The position numbers and the translations under genes were made by a program. From NCBI GenBank assembly GCA_027924645.1, contig BSBN01000140.1, positions 10,794,501 to 10,858,500 on the forward strand: a stretch of DNA of 64,000 bases. Reading direction: 5' to 3'. Every line of letters starts with the position of its first letter. Position 1 is the first letter of the stretch. This DNA comes from Cunninghamia lanceolata. Its lineage: Eukaryota > Streptophyta > Pinopsida > Cupressales > Cupressaceae. The notes under the pieces were generated by a model that had not been told where the DNA came from, did not search any database, and worked only from the letters and a program-made list of their open reading frames with translations. Positions 1 to 12,088 of this stretch are shown piece after piece.

Positions 1-5
1 TTCTC

Positions 6-990
6 TTGGTTATGGTGTTTAGAAAATGGTATATACAAAATACACTATTCCTTAAAATGGTAGATACAAAATACACTATTCTTGAAAATGGTCCAAATGG
101 TGAAGATGAAATCAAACAGTATGAATTAAATGGAAAATTTAGAGATGCTCTATTAAATTCCTTATCTAACACTGAGTTGGTAAAGGTTATGGATTTGGAG
201 ACTACTTATCAAATCTAGGACAAATTGAAAAGTTTATATGAAGGAGATGATTCTATAAAGAGTGCTAAATTACAAAATCTGAAGGCAAGGTATGAAGCCT
301 TGAAGATGAGAAAAGATGAGAACATAATAGTCTACATGCAAAAAGTTGATAAAATTGTCAATGGAATCAAGGGTCTTGGAGGAACTGTCAAGGTAGAAGA
401 GGCTGTCATGAAGATTTTGAGATCATTGGCTAAATCCTATGGTCACAAGGTATCTGCAATTGAAGAACATATGGTTGTGTAGAAGGTTACAAAGGATCAA
501 TTTCTTGGTAATCTTACAACTTTTGAAATGCGAGAGTTTGTTGATGCTCTTCTATGAACTGAGACTGCTTTCAAAAGCCAGCACTTCAGAAAAGACTTCA
601 AGAGCTCAAAAAAATGTTGTGGAATCTGATGATGATCTTGTTGAGATTGAAGCCAACTTTGTGGACAAAGTGGAAAGAGGTACCGGTAAGTTTAAAGTAA
701 AATTACCATTCAAATGTTTTTCTTGTAGTAAGGTTTGTCATTATGCCTCTAGGTGTCTGTAGAGAATTGAAAGAGGTAGGAAGAAATATGAAATTAGACC
801 TAGAGTTGTGAAGAAATGTTATATTGTCAGGGATCTTGATGATGGTGGTGGAATAGATGATGAGTCTGATGATGCTAATACTAGTGCAAATGAATGCTTG
901 TTTATTGCTACTAAAGAAGAACATGTGTCTACTAATCCTACTAGCTATGCGAAGGAAGAAAAGCTAGTACAAGAGACTACTTTGTTTGTT
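6..990 (+). pseudogene. A1 gag fragment with CCHC zinc knuckle
   Basis: Encodes the copia-type capsid/nucleocapsid protein that packages element RNA in cytoplasmic particles. The reading from base 6 to 482 shows the charged helical gag region (around KNLKARYEALKM). Frame then changes between about 480 and 590 and a knuckle CFSCSKVCHYASRC (C-X2-C-X4-H-X4-C) lies at about 715-760, followed by an acidic linker (DDGGGIDDESDD). In-frame stops occur at about 216, 480 and 760. The start codon is outside the window or lost. Protein-level similarity to A2 gag at 30560-31572 supports the call. It is a decayed copy with at least one frameshift. Confidence 0.75.
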
Positions 991-1008
991 TAGGTTGAGA
1001 AGGATAAG

Positions 1009-2441
1009 GATGAATGGATTATTAATAGTGGATTCTCACATCACATGACCGGTGATAAAAGCAAGTTTGTAAGTTTGGAAAAATATGATGGAGGACTGGT
1101 TAGGTTTGGAAATAATGTAGTTGGTAAGAATTGTGGAAGAGGATTGATTTCTTTTGATGGAAATCATAATATAGATGATGTTCTATGTGTCAAAGTCTTA
1201 AAGTATAATATTTTAAGTGTTGGTCAAATGTGTGACAAAGGGTATGATTTGAATTTAAAGGACAATGCATGAAAGATCATGGAAAGCTCTAGAATAGTGA
1301 TTGCAACTAGTAAGAAGACTAGAGGTAATATTTATCACTTGAGAGGAACTAATGACTATTGTTTGTTGGATCAGACAAATGAGAGTTCATTGTGGCATAG
1401 GAGGATGTGCCATATCAATTTTGACAATTTGGTGAAGATACATTTAGTGCAAGCTATGAGAGATTTACCTAGGCTTGCGAAGCTTGCTAACACTATTTAC
1501 AAGGTATGTCAAATGGGAAAACAAACAAGAGAAAACTTTCAAGAGTAAGGAACAATTTTCTACTAGATTTCTTGAGTTGGAGCATATGGATCTTTGTGGT
1601 CCTACAAGAATAAGAAATCTACAAGGAGACATATATTTTATGTTTCTTATTGATGATTATTCAAGATTGATTTAGGTTACTTTCTTAAAGGAAAAATTAG
1701 AAGCTCTAGACAAGTTCAAGTTTTTCAAAATAATGGTTGAAAATGAGTTAGATTTAAGGATCAAGTGCTTAAGGTCCGATAGAGGAGGAGAATTTACATC
1801 AAATGAATTTAATGCATTTTGTGAAGAACATGGGATAAAGAGACAGGTTCTGCTCCTAGAACTCCTCAACAAAATAGAGTTGTGGAAAGGAAGAATAGGA
1901 CAATTGAATGAAAGAGGAAAACCTATTGGAAGTGTATTGGAGAGAAGCTATACATACACATGTCTACATTCAAAACAGGGTTGAAGTCAAAGGTAATGGT
2001 ACCAAAACTCCTTATAAATTGTGATATGGAAGAATACCTACAGTCAAATACTTCAAACTTTTCGGAAGGAAATGTTATATTAGAAGAGATGACGAGTTAG
2101 GAAAGTTTGATGCTAGATGTGATGAAGAAAATTTCCTTGGTTATTCCACTAAGAGAAAGGCCTATTGGTGCTATAATGAGAGATTGAAGAAGATCATTGA
2201 AAGTGGAAATGTAAGAGTTGATGAAGACATGGGAAGAATATTAGATCTGGGAGGCTATAAATCAAATGAACCTAATACTACAAAGAATGAAGAAAAGTTG
2301 AACAAATGGACAGTCAATATGAAGAAGAAAAAAGCTCTAGAAAACACTCCTAGGTATGTAAGGATTAATCATTCTGAGGATCAAATTATTGGTGACAAAA
2401 ATAAAGGTGTATTGATAAGCAAAAGAACTACAAAAGAATAG
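1009..2441 (+). pseudogene. A1 pol part 1: protease, GAG-pre-integrase, integrase
   Basis: The aspartic protease site is seen at about 1015-1050 as INSGFSHHMTGD. Copia elements normally have DSGCSHH here, so the catalytic Asp is Asn and the Cys is Phe. The pre-integrase zinc-binding part follows (SLWHRRMCHINFDNL, about 1390-1430). The integrase core begins near 1580 (HMDLCGP, first Asp), with the second Asp in LRSDRGGEF at about 1770-1800. The Glu motif (PQQNRVVERKN) is at about 1850-1905 but in another frame. Several TAG stops and at least two frameshifts break it. The acidic linker towards RT runs to 2441. Confidence 0.78.
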
Positions 2442-2459
2442 GTGAACTATTGTTTACTT

Positions 2460-3694
2460 TCATAGATTGAACCTAAGAATGTAAATGAGGCCTTCAAAGG
2501 TGAAAGTTGGATAAGAGCCATGATAGAAGAACTGATGCAGATAGAGAAAAATCAAACTTGGGAACTGGTCCCTAGACCTACTAAAAAGAATGTGATTGGA
2601 ACTAAATGGGTGTTCAGAAACAAGATGAATAAAAATGGAGAAGTGTTCAGAAAACAAAGAAAGAATAGTATGCAAAGGATATTCTCAATTTGAAGGTATA
2701 GATTTTGAAGAGACATTTGCTCCTATGGAAAGGATTGAAGCAATCAGAATGTTCTTGGCATTTGTAGCACACAAAGACTTCAAGGTATACCAAATGGATG
2801 TGAAGTCTGCATACTTGAATGGAGAGCTAGAAGAAGAAATTTACATTGAACAACTAGAAGGATTTTAGTCATTAGACCAAGGTGACATGGTATGTAGATT
2901 GAAGAAAGCCTTGTATGGCCTTAAGTAAGCACCTAGAGATTGGTATGCACCAGTTAGGATTTAGTAAAGGTACTACTAACAACAATCTCTATTTTAAAAT
3001 GAACAATGATCAAATTCTGATTGTTGTAGTCTTTGTTGATGATATTATCTTTAGAGGTAATGAAGGTATGTGTAAGATATTTGTGGCAGAGATACAAAAA
3101 TCATTTGAGATGTCTATGTTTGGTGAAATGAATTTCTTTTTAGGATTGTAAATTACTTAATCAGAAAAAGGAATTTTCATTTCTTAGTCCAAGTATGTTA
3201 AAGAATTGCTGAAGAAGTTTGGAATGGAGGATTTTAAGATAGTATGTACTCCTATGGCAACTAGCTACAAGATGAGCAAGAATGATGAATCACCTAAGAT
3301 TGATCACAAAAAGTATAGATCTATGATTGGAGGACTGATTTATCTAACCCTTACCAGACCTAATATAATGCATGTAGTGTGTCTTGTGGCACGATTTCAA
3401 GAAGAGACCAAAGAATCACATGTGATGGCAGTCAAAAGAATCATGAGGTATTTGAAAGGCACTTCAAACTATGGATTGTAGTAGGCCAAAGACTCTAATT
3501 TCACTCTCTGTGCTTATACAGATGTAGATTGGGCTGGAGATGGACATGACAGAAAGAGTACAAGTGGAGGTGCTTTCATCTTGAGTAATACATTGGTTTC
3601 ATGGTTGAGTAAGAAGCAAGAGTTAGTTTCTTTGTCTACTACAGAAGAAGAATATATTGTTGTAGCATGTTGTTGTACTCAAGTTCTTTGGATG
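2460..3694 (+). pseudogene. A1 pol part 2: reverse transcriptase and start of RNase H
   Basis: Copies element RNA into DNA in the intact family. Visible are [10 protein letters not shown] near 2600, the first catalytic Asp in [18 protein letters not shown] (about 2785-2835), and the polymerase box as FVDD in VVFVDDIIF (about 3025-3050). FVDD in place of YVDD also appears in A2, so it is a family feature and not decay. The tether region (SMIGGLIYLTLTRPNIMH) lies at about 3320-3370 and the RNase H start (YTDVDWAGD) at about 3515-3545. The reading stops abruptly at 3694 where element T begins. Frameshifts lie near 2870-2915, and TAG stops are frequent. Confidence 0.82.
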
Positions 3695-4940
3695 TGTAAT
3701 GTCAGAAAATGTCCCCTTGGGGGCTTTTCCCTCAAAAGGTTTAGCTCCTGGGTCTCTTAGCTACATTTAGGACATATCACATCATAATTCAACAACTCGA
3801 TGGAATGAACCCTGGATATCATGACAAATGTGACCTAGGGGGACCCCTTGAGCTTAACCCTATCCAAAATTGGGGGGTGGACTTCGGCGCCCATGCCCTA
3901 GTCCTGCCCTATTTTGGGTCAGACCCAAAATTGAAGTGTCAATTTATGACCATTATTTGGTCCCTAGGCCGACATGGTAAGTTTAAATTTAGGAAATGTT
4001 GGTATGAATGTTTGTAGTTTCATATATAAGCATGTTTAGGCATTCATTTGTAAACTAGATTATGTTCATTTGATTTTGGCATCCTAAAGTTAATTCAAGG
4101 CTCTCATTGTGTTGCAAGAGCAAATTTGTGTTGTCTATGTGTTTGTGTTTGTAGATTTGAGCACCGATCTCCTCATCCAATGAAGAGCTTCTTCCTCCCA
4201 TGAGATCTTCACTACAAGGTCATATCTATTGTTATCATTGAGAATTTATCATTTGGTTTTTGCCTCTATCTCCCTAGGTACACCCTCTCTATCTGACAAT
4301 GATATTTAGAAGACTTGAATGTCTCTCTGGGGCTTGATTGAGGAAAGCCTCTAAACACCACAACCCCCTCCCAAGGTTTTGTTATTACAAGTTACAGGTG
4401 TCACATTTCAAAAAAGTGGAGTTAAAGGAAGGATGAGTAGACATCAAGGATTTAGGATTTGAGGTGAAGTAGGACACTAGAGCCTTTTCGGGACTTGGGT
4501 GCTAGTCCCTATGTCCTCCGTGGATGAATTTCTAGAAATAGAAGTTATAGTGTAGATCAGTGTCAGAAGGAGGTCAAGATCCCAGAAAGAAACTGGTACC
4601 TTGGACTTGGGTGCCCTCTCCTTAGTCACCAACTTTTCTATCTCCAAATCCTAAAAATAGGTATGCAGTGATTTGTTATTTTACATCTTCCTATAGTAGC
4701 ATTTTTTGTTATTCATCTGTTTGTTGTCGTATTTACATAATTAGGGTTTGAAGGTATAATTGTACATAAGAGAAGGAAATTGACAATCAAATCATAGAAA
4801 TCCAAGTTTCCCTACATATCAATAGTGGCATAGGGTATGATAGTACATTGTAACGTGACCCTAGGTCCTTGAATGTAAGGGTGAAAGGAGGATATACACC
4901 AAAACACCAAAAACCTAACATCCAAAAATCACCCTTTACA
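3695..4940 (+). repeat. T 5' LTR
   Basis: Matches 10242-11472 over its full length, with scattered substitutions and small indels (roughly a tenth of sites by eye). It starts TG and ends CA. A TATA-like box (TATATAAG) lies at 4023-4030, followed by a T/G-rich stretch that is probably the transcribed R region. The stretch 4941-4960 immediately downstream (TTTTTGTGAACCTGTG) aligns with the position after the LTR of element G (ATTTTCGTGAATCC), so it is probably the decayed primer-binding site; I could not name its tRNA. Confidence 0.85.
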
Positions 4941-6179
4941 TTTTTGTGAACCTGTGTTATTGTAATTTTTTGCACCTTGCTAAGTATTGTGCTTTAGATT
5001 TTCATTTATTTCATTCATTCATATAGTCATTCATATTATTGCATTCAAAAGTTTACCAAAAGAAATTGAAAAATTGGAAAAATTGGAAAAAATTGCATTG
5101 TAGGGTTTGCATGTTGCATAAATTAATGTGAATTTCATCAAATTTCTGATTTTTAAATTTGATTTGATTTAAATTGCAGAAAATTACAAAAAAATCAATA
5201 ATTTGCATTGCATTTTCATTATAAAATTGCTAGGGTTTTGTTGAAAATTGTGAATTTTGCATATAACGTAGTAATTCCAAAATCTATGGTTTGTAGGTAA
5301 AATCTTGTTTAATTTTTTTCTAATGATTTTAGAGACTCATTCAAAACTACATTCAGATGTAGTCTTGCATTTTGGAACAAATTTGCATTTAGATTTTAGA
5401 AATTTGCATTTTTCCATAGAAAAAGTCAACAAAAAAACTAGCATTTTCATTGATTTTTCATTAGATTTACACTTGCATTTTGCATGTTAGAACATGCAAA
5501 TCATTTTTAGATCTGATATCATGTAATTTTCATCATATACCATCTTGTAAATCATTCATATAGCATTTTGTGTCAAGATCTTAAACATAGGGATTCAAAA
5601 ACATTGATTTTCACTAAATTTGACCTTATCGACTTCCTAAATTTGAACCATAGGTCTATTGTCAAGGATATTTTGAAATAATTTGTTTTTAATAGGGTAA
5701 TAATTTTCTTCCCCTCTTAAAAATCTTCACAACACCTTTTCATCAGGCTCTTGTATTGAAAATTTGGTGAAAAATTGCACATTTTTTATATTTTTGCCCT
5801 AGGGTTTGGCCTAGTTTGCACTCCAAGTGTGTTGTAACTAATTTTATGGATTGAGGTGATTGATATAATTTCTATTATTTTTTTATCCTACTAAAATTAT
5901 TTACAACACCCCTTTGGCTAGGGCTTGGAATTGAAAAACCGTGAAAAATTGCCTATATTTGCTACATTTTCACTAGGGTTTGACCTCAAGTGGCACTAAA
6001 ACCATGTTGTGATGGATATTTTGGTATTAAGTTGCTGTCATTACTGATATAATTTTACGTTCATAACCATTTTCCTAACAACACCCTTTGTCATGTTCTT
6101 TTACATTGAGATTTGGTGAAAAATTGCATGTTTTAGCATACTTTCACTATATTTTAACGTGTCGTCATCCTAGATTTGC
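4941..6179 (+). other. T leader with about 2.6 copies of a 175 bp tandem repeat
   Basis: Untranslated leader between LTR and gag. It is AT-rich with many repeats of TTGCA-type words. From about 5728 to 6175 three units can be aligned, each starting near ACAACACC and containing GGTGAAAAATTGC (or close) followed by CTAGGGTTTG. Starts are near 5728, 5903 and 6077, so the period is about 175 bases. No gene was seen. Such leaders often carry packaging or dimerisation signals; that role is an inference here. Confidence 0.6.
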
Positions 6180-8402
6180 ATGAGTCTAATTAATTTCTAC
6201 CATAAGAGAAACATTCCTTTAAGAAGAAGAATAAGAAACATGGTATCTATTTCTCTTGAAGAAGTTAGAACATTAAACACCTTCTTTACAAAAGGAGAGA
6301 CACAAATGTTACAGGACATTACACCTATTTCAAGTATAATGGAAGATCAAACTTTTCATGATGTTTATGATACTATTGAGATGGAAAGATATGCATCTGA
6401 TGAGAAAATAAATAAAATGGACAAAGACCTAGCTGAATTCCAAGACTAGCTGCAAACTGAGAGGATCGCTGAAGAGGTTGTACCTGTGATTCACCATGTA
6501 AGAGAATTGGTAAAAGAAGGACAAGATGGTGTTAATGCAATTTATGGTTTAGAACATATTGTACAAACCAATATCATGCTAGTGACTAAATGTGTAAAAG
6601 TAATAAATAATATTTTGTCACCATCTCATACACAAGTATCAACACCTATACCGACTGCGGGAATATCCACTTTTACATCCACAATCTTAACAACTGATAC
6701 GAATGCTTGTAGTAATGCTACCACTTGTATTGGAGTATCTAATGACACTAATTACAAAGCTATGGGACTTGATTATTAGAATTTGGTTTCTAAGGGGTCC
6801 TCTTCTATGCATAATTGTTCTCAACCACTTATCTATTCCACTCACTTCTAGCCACCTATTACCTACTTGCAACCATCTTCCACCTATAATTATATCCAAC
6901 CACCATTGACATATTCTCAGCCTCCACCTATCATATCTCAATCTCATTCACCTCCTCACTTTGGTTCCAACTCCTCATAGCAAACTACATCTCCCAATGA
7001 TGTCATCCTAAACCAACTTTTATAGAGCATGAATACTTTACAACAAAAGGTAACAAATTTGACAAATTCTTCACAGCCCAATATACCAACATATCATGCC
7101 CGTAATCCCCTTTCCCATGCAATTTTGAGAACTCCTTTGTGCGAGAGGTTTGAGACTCCTCGCTTTGAAAAATATGGTGGAAAAGGTGATCCTAATACTC
7201 ATGTGGTAGCATTCACAGCTATGTGTAGTGATTTCTATTTTGAAGAGGATTTGTTGGCAAAACTTTTCCTTCGATCTCTCAAAGATACTACCTTAAAATA
7301 GTTTTGCTCTTTACCTCCAAATTCAATACACTCCTTTTTGTAGTTGATTGATAATTTTTTACAACATTTTCAAGCAAATATCAGACCCCAAGTCTCCTTA
7401 ATTGACTTGGTTCACTGTAAGCAAGGTCCGAATGAGAAGTTAACTAATTTTATCAGTTGGTATCAAGCTTTGTATACACAAATTCAATATCAGATGAAAG
7501 ATTAGTATGTTAAGAAAGTGTTTATCACTAATCTATAACCTAATATCCATGATAAGATCCTCTTGATGGAGTATAACTCTTTTCAACATTTGTGCACCAC
7601 CCCTCGTGATTACCAACTTTCATCTAGTAAGTATGAAAACCAAAACTCATCAGCTCAAGTTAGTCAATCCATGGGTGGATCATCACAAAGCAACTTTAAG
7701 ACAAATAATAACAATAGGTGTTTCATCAAGATTAATGGACCAAATACAAACAACTTTTCTAATGTGTCTACTATTACAAATCCAAAGAAGACATCATATC
7801 AACCAAGAAGGTTTACTCTGATATCTAAGTCTTATCATTCTATCATGAATAGAGCTGTGAGTAATAACATTCTAAAGCTTCCCCTAATTAAGCCTGTTGA
7901 TCTTAGTAGAGAAAAAGGACCTTACTTCGATGCTAATGCCTTTTGTCATTTTCATCAGCCACAAGGATATGACATTGAATGATGTATGCATCTTAAACAT
8001 GAGATACAAGACCTTATTGATTCAAATATCATTTAGGTATCAGGTGTGAATGATAATGAAAATAAATCAGTTGCTCTACCAAATCAAAATTTACAAATAT
8101 TCACTAATCCATTCATAGACATACTAATACCAAAATTTTTGACACAAGGTTTAGTGGATGTTGATGATGATGATTATTTAGACTATGATAATATCGTGGG
8201 TATGATTGAAGTGGATAAAAAGCAAGTGGATAACCCACCTTAGCCACAAAGAAAAGGAATTTATGCTGAGGTTCCTCCTTTGTTATCCTTATATGGATTA
8301 GGAGATAACTAAAATCCACCAGAAAAACAAGTAGAACAACTGATACAGATGAGTGAGAAGGTACATGATAAATCCTATTACTATGTTAGAAAGATTCAAC
8401 AA
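6180..8402 (+). pseudogene. T gag-like protein, frame intact but full of stops
   Basis: One reading frame stays open in register from ATG 6180 to past 8243, broken only by in-frame stops, mostly TAG (for example 6447, 6777, 7023, 7299, 8241). Order: a helical N-terminus (about 6180-6640), a P/Q/S-rich stretch (6780-7020), then a retrotransposon gag core at about 7135-7500 (PRFEKYGGKGDP, then FLRSLKDTTLK and a stop where most relatives have Trp). A short His/Cys segment CHFHQPQGYDIE followed by CMHLKHEIQDLI lies at about 7945-8015, as in Tat-like gypsy gag proteins. It would form the particle shell. It is followed directly by noncoding DNA, not by pol. Confidence 0.75.
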
Positions 8403-8419
8403 TGAAAACTTGCTAAAAA

Positions 8420-10241
8420 TTGTAAAAGTATAAGATGACTGTCAACAATTGGAAATAATAGTGGTTCTCCCCCTCACAAGCAACATAAAATATCACTTCA
8501 ACATGGATCACAAAATAAGCATCATATGATAATAAACAAGACTTTCATAAGAACCACTCAAACTTTGTACTTAACGTAATCGAATACCTCTCGAAGAGGT
8601 TTGTGGGCTCTAAAATCTGATATAAAGACCCTCTAGGTAAGTATCTCTAACCCTTTATCTCTCTCGTGATGTGCTTCCCCCATGATGTATTATGTTTTTT
8701 TTAGACCTCCTGGGATGACCCTTGATTCTCTTGTAAGGTTCAAGATACTAGGAGACCACCTCCATTGTGACCTTCTATATTGCATCTCTCTCTGATTTCA
8801 TTGTTGTGTGTTGTGTCTTGCGGACATAGCATTGTGGTTGGTGACACTGGGGGCACCTTCCTATGTGACTATCCCTAAGACACTTGTTTCTCCTCTCTTA
8901 TTTATTGTTTCCCTTCCTCTAGTGTTTCTATCTAGCGGGCAGATGATGAAAAAAATTTATACTGATACGGGCCTAGCATCCCTTTCATGAGAAATCAAAA
9001 ATTGGACTTAGTTCCTAATGTGACAATGGGGTTGTATATCTTATTCGACACTTGGATAGTGGAAGCACTCATTCTTTCTACCTAATTATTTTGATGGTGT
9101 TCTATCTCATTTACAAATCATAGCAATACTGCTACTCCATGCACTTTGTCTATCTTGAATCTTGCATGCCTCAAATTTCATATGCATTGATGTTGTTGTT
9201 TATCATGATTGTGGACAGTAACATGTTTCTTGAAAGGATGTGTTTGTGGGAACATTTGGTGATCATGAAGTACATGTCACCTCTGGGGGACATGGGATTT
9301 GCAAGAGCTTGTGTTCTCTTGTGTGTTTTCATCCTACGTTAATGTGCTTGATATCAATACCTGATTTCAACCACCTTAAGGTGGGGGCATATATAAGGTA
9401 AGTTGTCTATTGTAGATGTTAGCAATGTACTTGCCCTCAGGTGCAGTTTAAAGACCTGCATGATGAGTACATCCTTCATCCTGATTTTGTTTGCAATCAA
9501 TCATGTAAGCCCTGTATGGAGGTGAGATATCGAACATATCCTTTTTTTTCTTAAGCCCTCTACGGAGCTGGGTGTGGTGTATTTCTTAGAGTAGATTGCA
9601 TCATCCTGTCATTTTCAAAAGTCCTCTGTGGAGGTGGGGAGTGGTTCTATGACTAACTTAACCCTTAAGCATGTCTTCAGCAATTGATGTGGTGAAGCCC
9701 AATGGTCGGTGTGTGCCTGTAATGTGCTTGAGATGGTGTTGAACCTAAAAATAGGAACACTCCATCGCTTGTCTGTCGTGTTTTCCCTGTGTCTTCAAAG
9801 TGTGTTTTTTGGTGTTCTTGCTTTGTTTGGCATGTTTGTTGCCTCATATATAGTCTAAAGACCTGCACAATGAGTGTATCCTACATTTTAGGAGGTTTTG
9901 TGTCTCTTGTGTGTGTGCTTCCCCATATACAATTTAAAGACCTACCTGAATGAGTGCATCTTGTATTATGGGAGGTTTGTTTACTTTCTTGTACTTGCAT
10001 TTGTATTTCATATATATGAGAAAAAGGAAATAAAATAAATCATTCTTATCTTCTATTCATTAATGTGTTTTCTATGCATTCAATGTATTCTCCATGTTTT
10101 ACATGACTGTAATTGTCTTCTCCATCTTTTATGTGCCTGTCATTGTCTTCAATGTGCTTGGTGTGTTTGTTGTGCTTGTTGATCATACTTTAATGCATGT
10201 ATTGGCCTCACATTTATACATACATTAAATTGGGGGCTAAA
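8420..10241 (+). other. T 3' noncoding region with dispersed short repeats and polypurine tract
   Basis: No coding signal beyond chance. The first part (about 8620-9060) aligns, inverted, with 13590-14020 of element G. From about 9430 to 9990 two short modules recur: an AAAGACCTGCAtgATGAGTgcATCC-like module at about 9449, 9850 and 9931, and a module like AAGCCCTCTACGGAGCTGGG at about 9507, 9553 and 9620. The polypurine tract TGGGGGCTAAA at 10231-10241 abuts the 3' LTR and would prime plus-strand DNA synthesis. Confidence 0.65.
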
Positions 10242-11472
10242 TGTAATGTCAAAAAATGTCCCCTTAGGGGCCTTTTCCCTCAAAAGGTTTAGCTCTCAGA
10301 TCTCTTAGTTGCATTTAGGACATATTACATCATAATTCAACATCCCAATGGAATGAACCCTGGGTATCATGACAAATGGGACCTAGGGGGACCCTTTGAG
10401 CTTAACCCTATCCAAACTAGGGGGGAGGACTTGGGTACCCGTGCCCTATTTTGGGTCAGGCCCAAAAATTGAAGTGTTAGTTTATGACCGTTATTTGGTC
10501 CCTAGGTTGACACGGTAAGTTTGAATTTATGAAATCTTGGTGGGAATGTTTTTAGTTGCATATATAAGCATGTTTAGGCATTCATTTGTAAACTAGATCA
10601 TGCTCATGTGAATTTGGCATCCTAAAAGTGATTCAAGCCTTTCCCTGTGTTGCAAGAGTAGATTTGTGTTGTCTATGTGTTTGTGTTTGTAGATTTGAGC
10701 ATCCATCGCCTCATGGAATGAATAAGTTCTTCCTCCCATGAGATCTTCTCCACAAGGTCATATCTATTATGATCATTGAGATTTTATCATTTGATTTTTG
10801 CCTCTACCTCCCTAGGCACGTACTCTCTATCTAACAATGGTGTTTGGAAGAATTGAATGGCTCTCTAGGGCTTTCTTCAGGCAAGCCTCTAAACACCACA
10901 ACTCCCTCCCAAAGTTTTGTGATTACAGGTTATAGGTGTCATATTTAGAAAAAGTAGAGTTGCAGGAAGGATCAACGGACATCAAGGATTCAGGATCTGA
11001 AGAGAAGTAGGACACTGGAGCCTTTTCAAGACTTGGTCACTAGTCCCTGTGTCCTTCGCAGTTGAATTTTTGGAAATAGAAGTTACAGTGCAGATCAGTG
11101 TTAGAAGGAGGTTAGGATCCCGCAAAGAAACTGGTGCCTTGAACTTGGGTGCCCGCACCCTGACTTTTCTATCTCTAAACCCTAAAAATAGGTATGTAGT
11201 GATTTGTTATTTTACATCTTCCTGTAGCAACATTTTCTATTATTCATCTGTTTGATACCGTATTTGCATAATTAGGGTTTTCTGGTGTAATTGAGCATAA
11301 GAGAAGGAAATTGACAATCAAATCATATAAATCCAAGTTTCCCTACATATGAATAGTGACCTAGGGTATGATGGTACATTGCAACTTGACCCTAGGTCAT
11401 TGAATGTAAGGGTGAAAGGAGGATATACACCAAGACTACCAAAAACTTAACATCCAAAAATCAGCCCTTAGA
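10242..11472 (+). repeat. T 3' LTR
   Basis: Direct repeat of 3695-4940. It begins TGTAATGTCA right after the polypurine tract and ends at 11472 just before the GGATG duplication at 11473-11477. Its final dinucleotide is GA where the 5' LTR has CA, a single-base change. An open frame of 68 codons at 11049 is within the LTR and looks fortuitous. Confidence 0.85.
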
Positions 11473-11477
11473 GGATG

Positions 11478-11732
11478 AAATAGACATCGAAGGATATAAG
11501 AGTTGTGTATGAAGAACCAGTTTCAACTTTTTTTGACAAAATAAGTGCTATAAACATTTTAAGGAATCGAGTAATGCACTCAAGGACAAAGCATATATCT
11601 ATAAGGTATCTCTCTCTAAGAGACAAAGTAACTGAGAATGAAGTGAAGGTGAAGTATGTGTCTACAAAGGATCAGATTGCAGATATTTTCCTCTGCGTAA
11701 AGATACATTTGAGTATCTCAGAGGAAAGTTAG
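11478..11732 (+). pseudogene. A1 RNase H C-terminal part, downstream of T insertion
   Basis: Continues the RNase H reading that stops at 3694. Recognisable are INILRNRVMHSRTKHISIRY and VSTKDQIADIF, the conserved end of copia RNase H, which removes RNA from the RNA-DNA hybrid. It aligns with A2 at 27560-27790 (INISKNLVIHSRTKHISIKYH). The usual (C/V)DN(T/Q)SAI start is seen as FFDKISAINI, so one catalytic Asp region is altered. Between 11735 and 12088 lies a noncoding 3' region that also matches A2 and ends in a polypurine tract AAAGGGGGAGA (about 12077-12087). Confidence 0.8.
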
Positions 11733-12088
11733 GGGTTAATACCACTCGTATTATGAACTAAGATGCATGGGAATGCATCAATCTAGTGGTGCCTAGAACC
11801 TCATTCATTGATCTAGATTGTAGTTTTGAGAGCTACCTCTTAGAGGGAGTAGCTAGATTGTTCCTGATAATAAGCAGTAAGTATGATAACAAAAATTTCA
11901 ATCTGATCAAACCAGTAGAGTGCAAGTATGCGCCCTTTTCCATTAATGTCAAATGGGGAGAAAAATCATGTGAAAAACTTAGGGTAAGAAAGAGTGCATA
12001 TGTGTAAAGAGAAAGGGGGAGAATCCTGTCTTGGTGGTCTTTACAAAATTTCACATAATATGTTGCCATCAATCATAAAGGGGGAGAT

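Larger units (their letters stand above)
3695..11472 (+). mobile_element. Gag-only LTR element T (TR-GAG-like), nested in A1
   Basis: Two direct LTRs (3695-4940 and 10242-11472) begin TGTAATGTCA and end TTACA or TTAGA. Both flanks carry GGATG (3690-3694 and 11473-11477), and removing T rejoins the A1 RNase H reading, so this is a complete insertion. Between the LTRs lie a repetitive leader, one gag-like reading frame and about 1.8 kb of noncoding DNA ending in a polypurine tract (10231-10241). No protease, RT or integrase motif is visible in any frame, so T looks non-autonomous. It resembles the published class of terminal-repeat elements carrying only GAG. Its LTR and 3' noncoding region are related to those of element G, which places it near Ty3/gypsy Tat-like elements. 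Confidence 0.85.
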
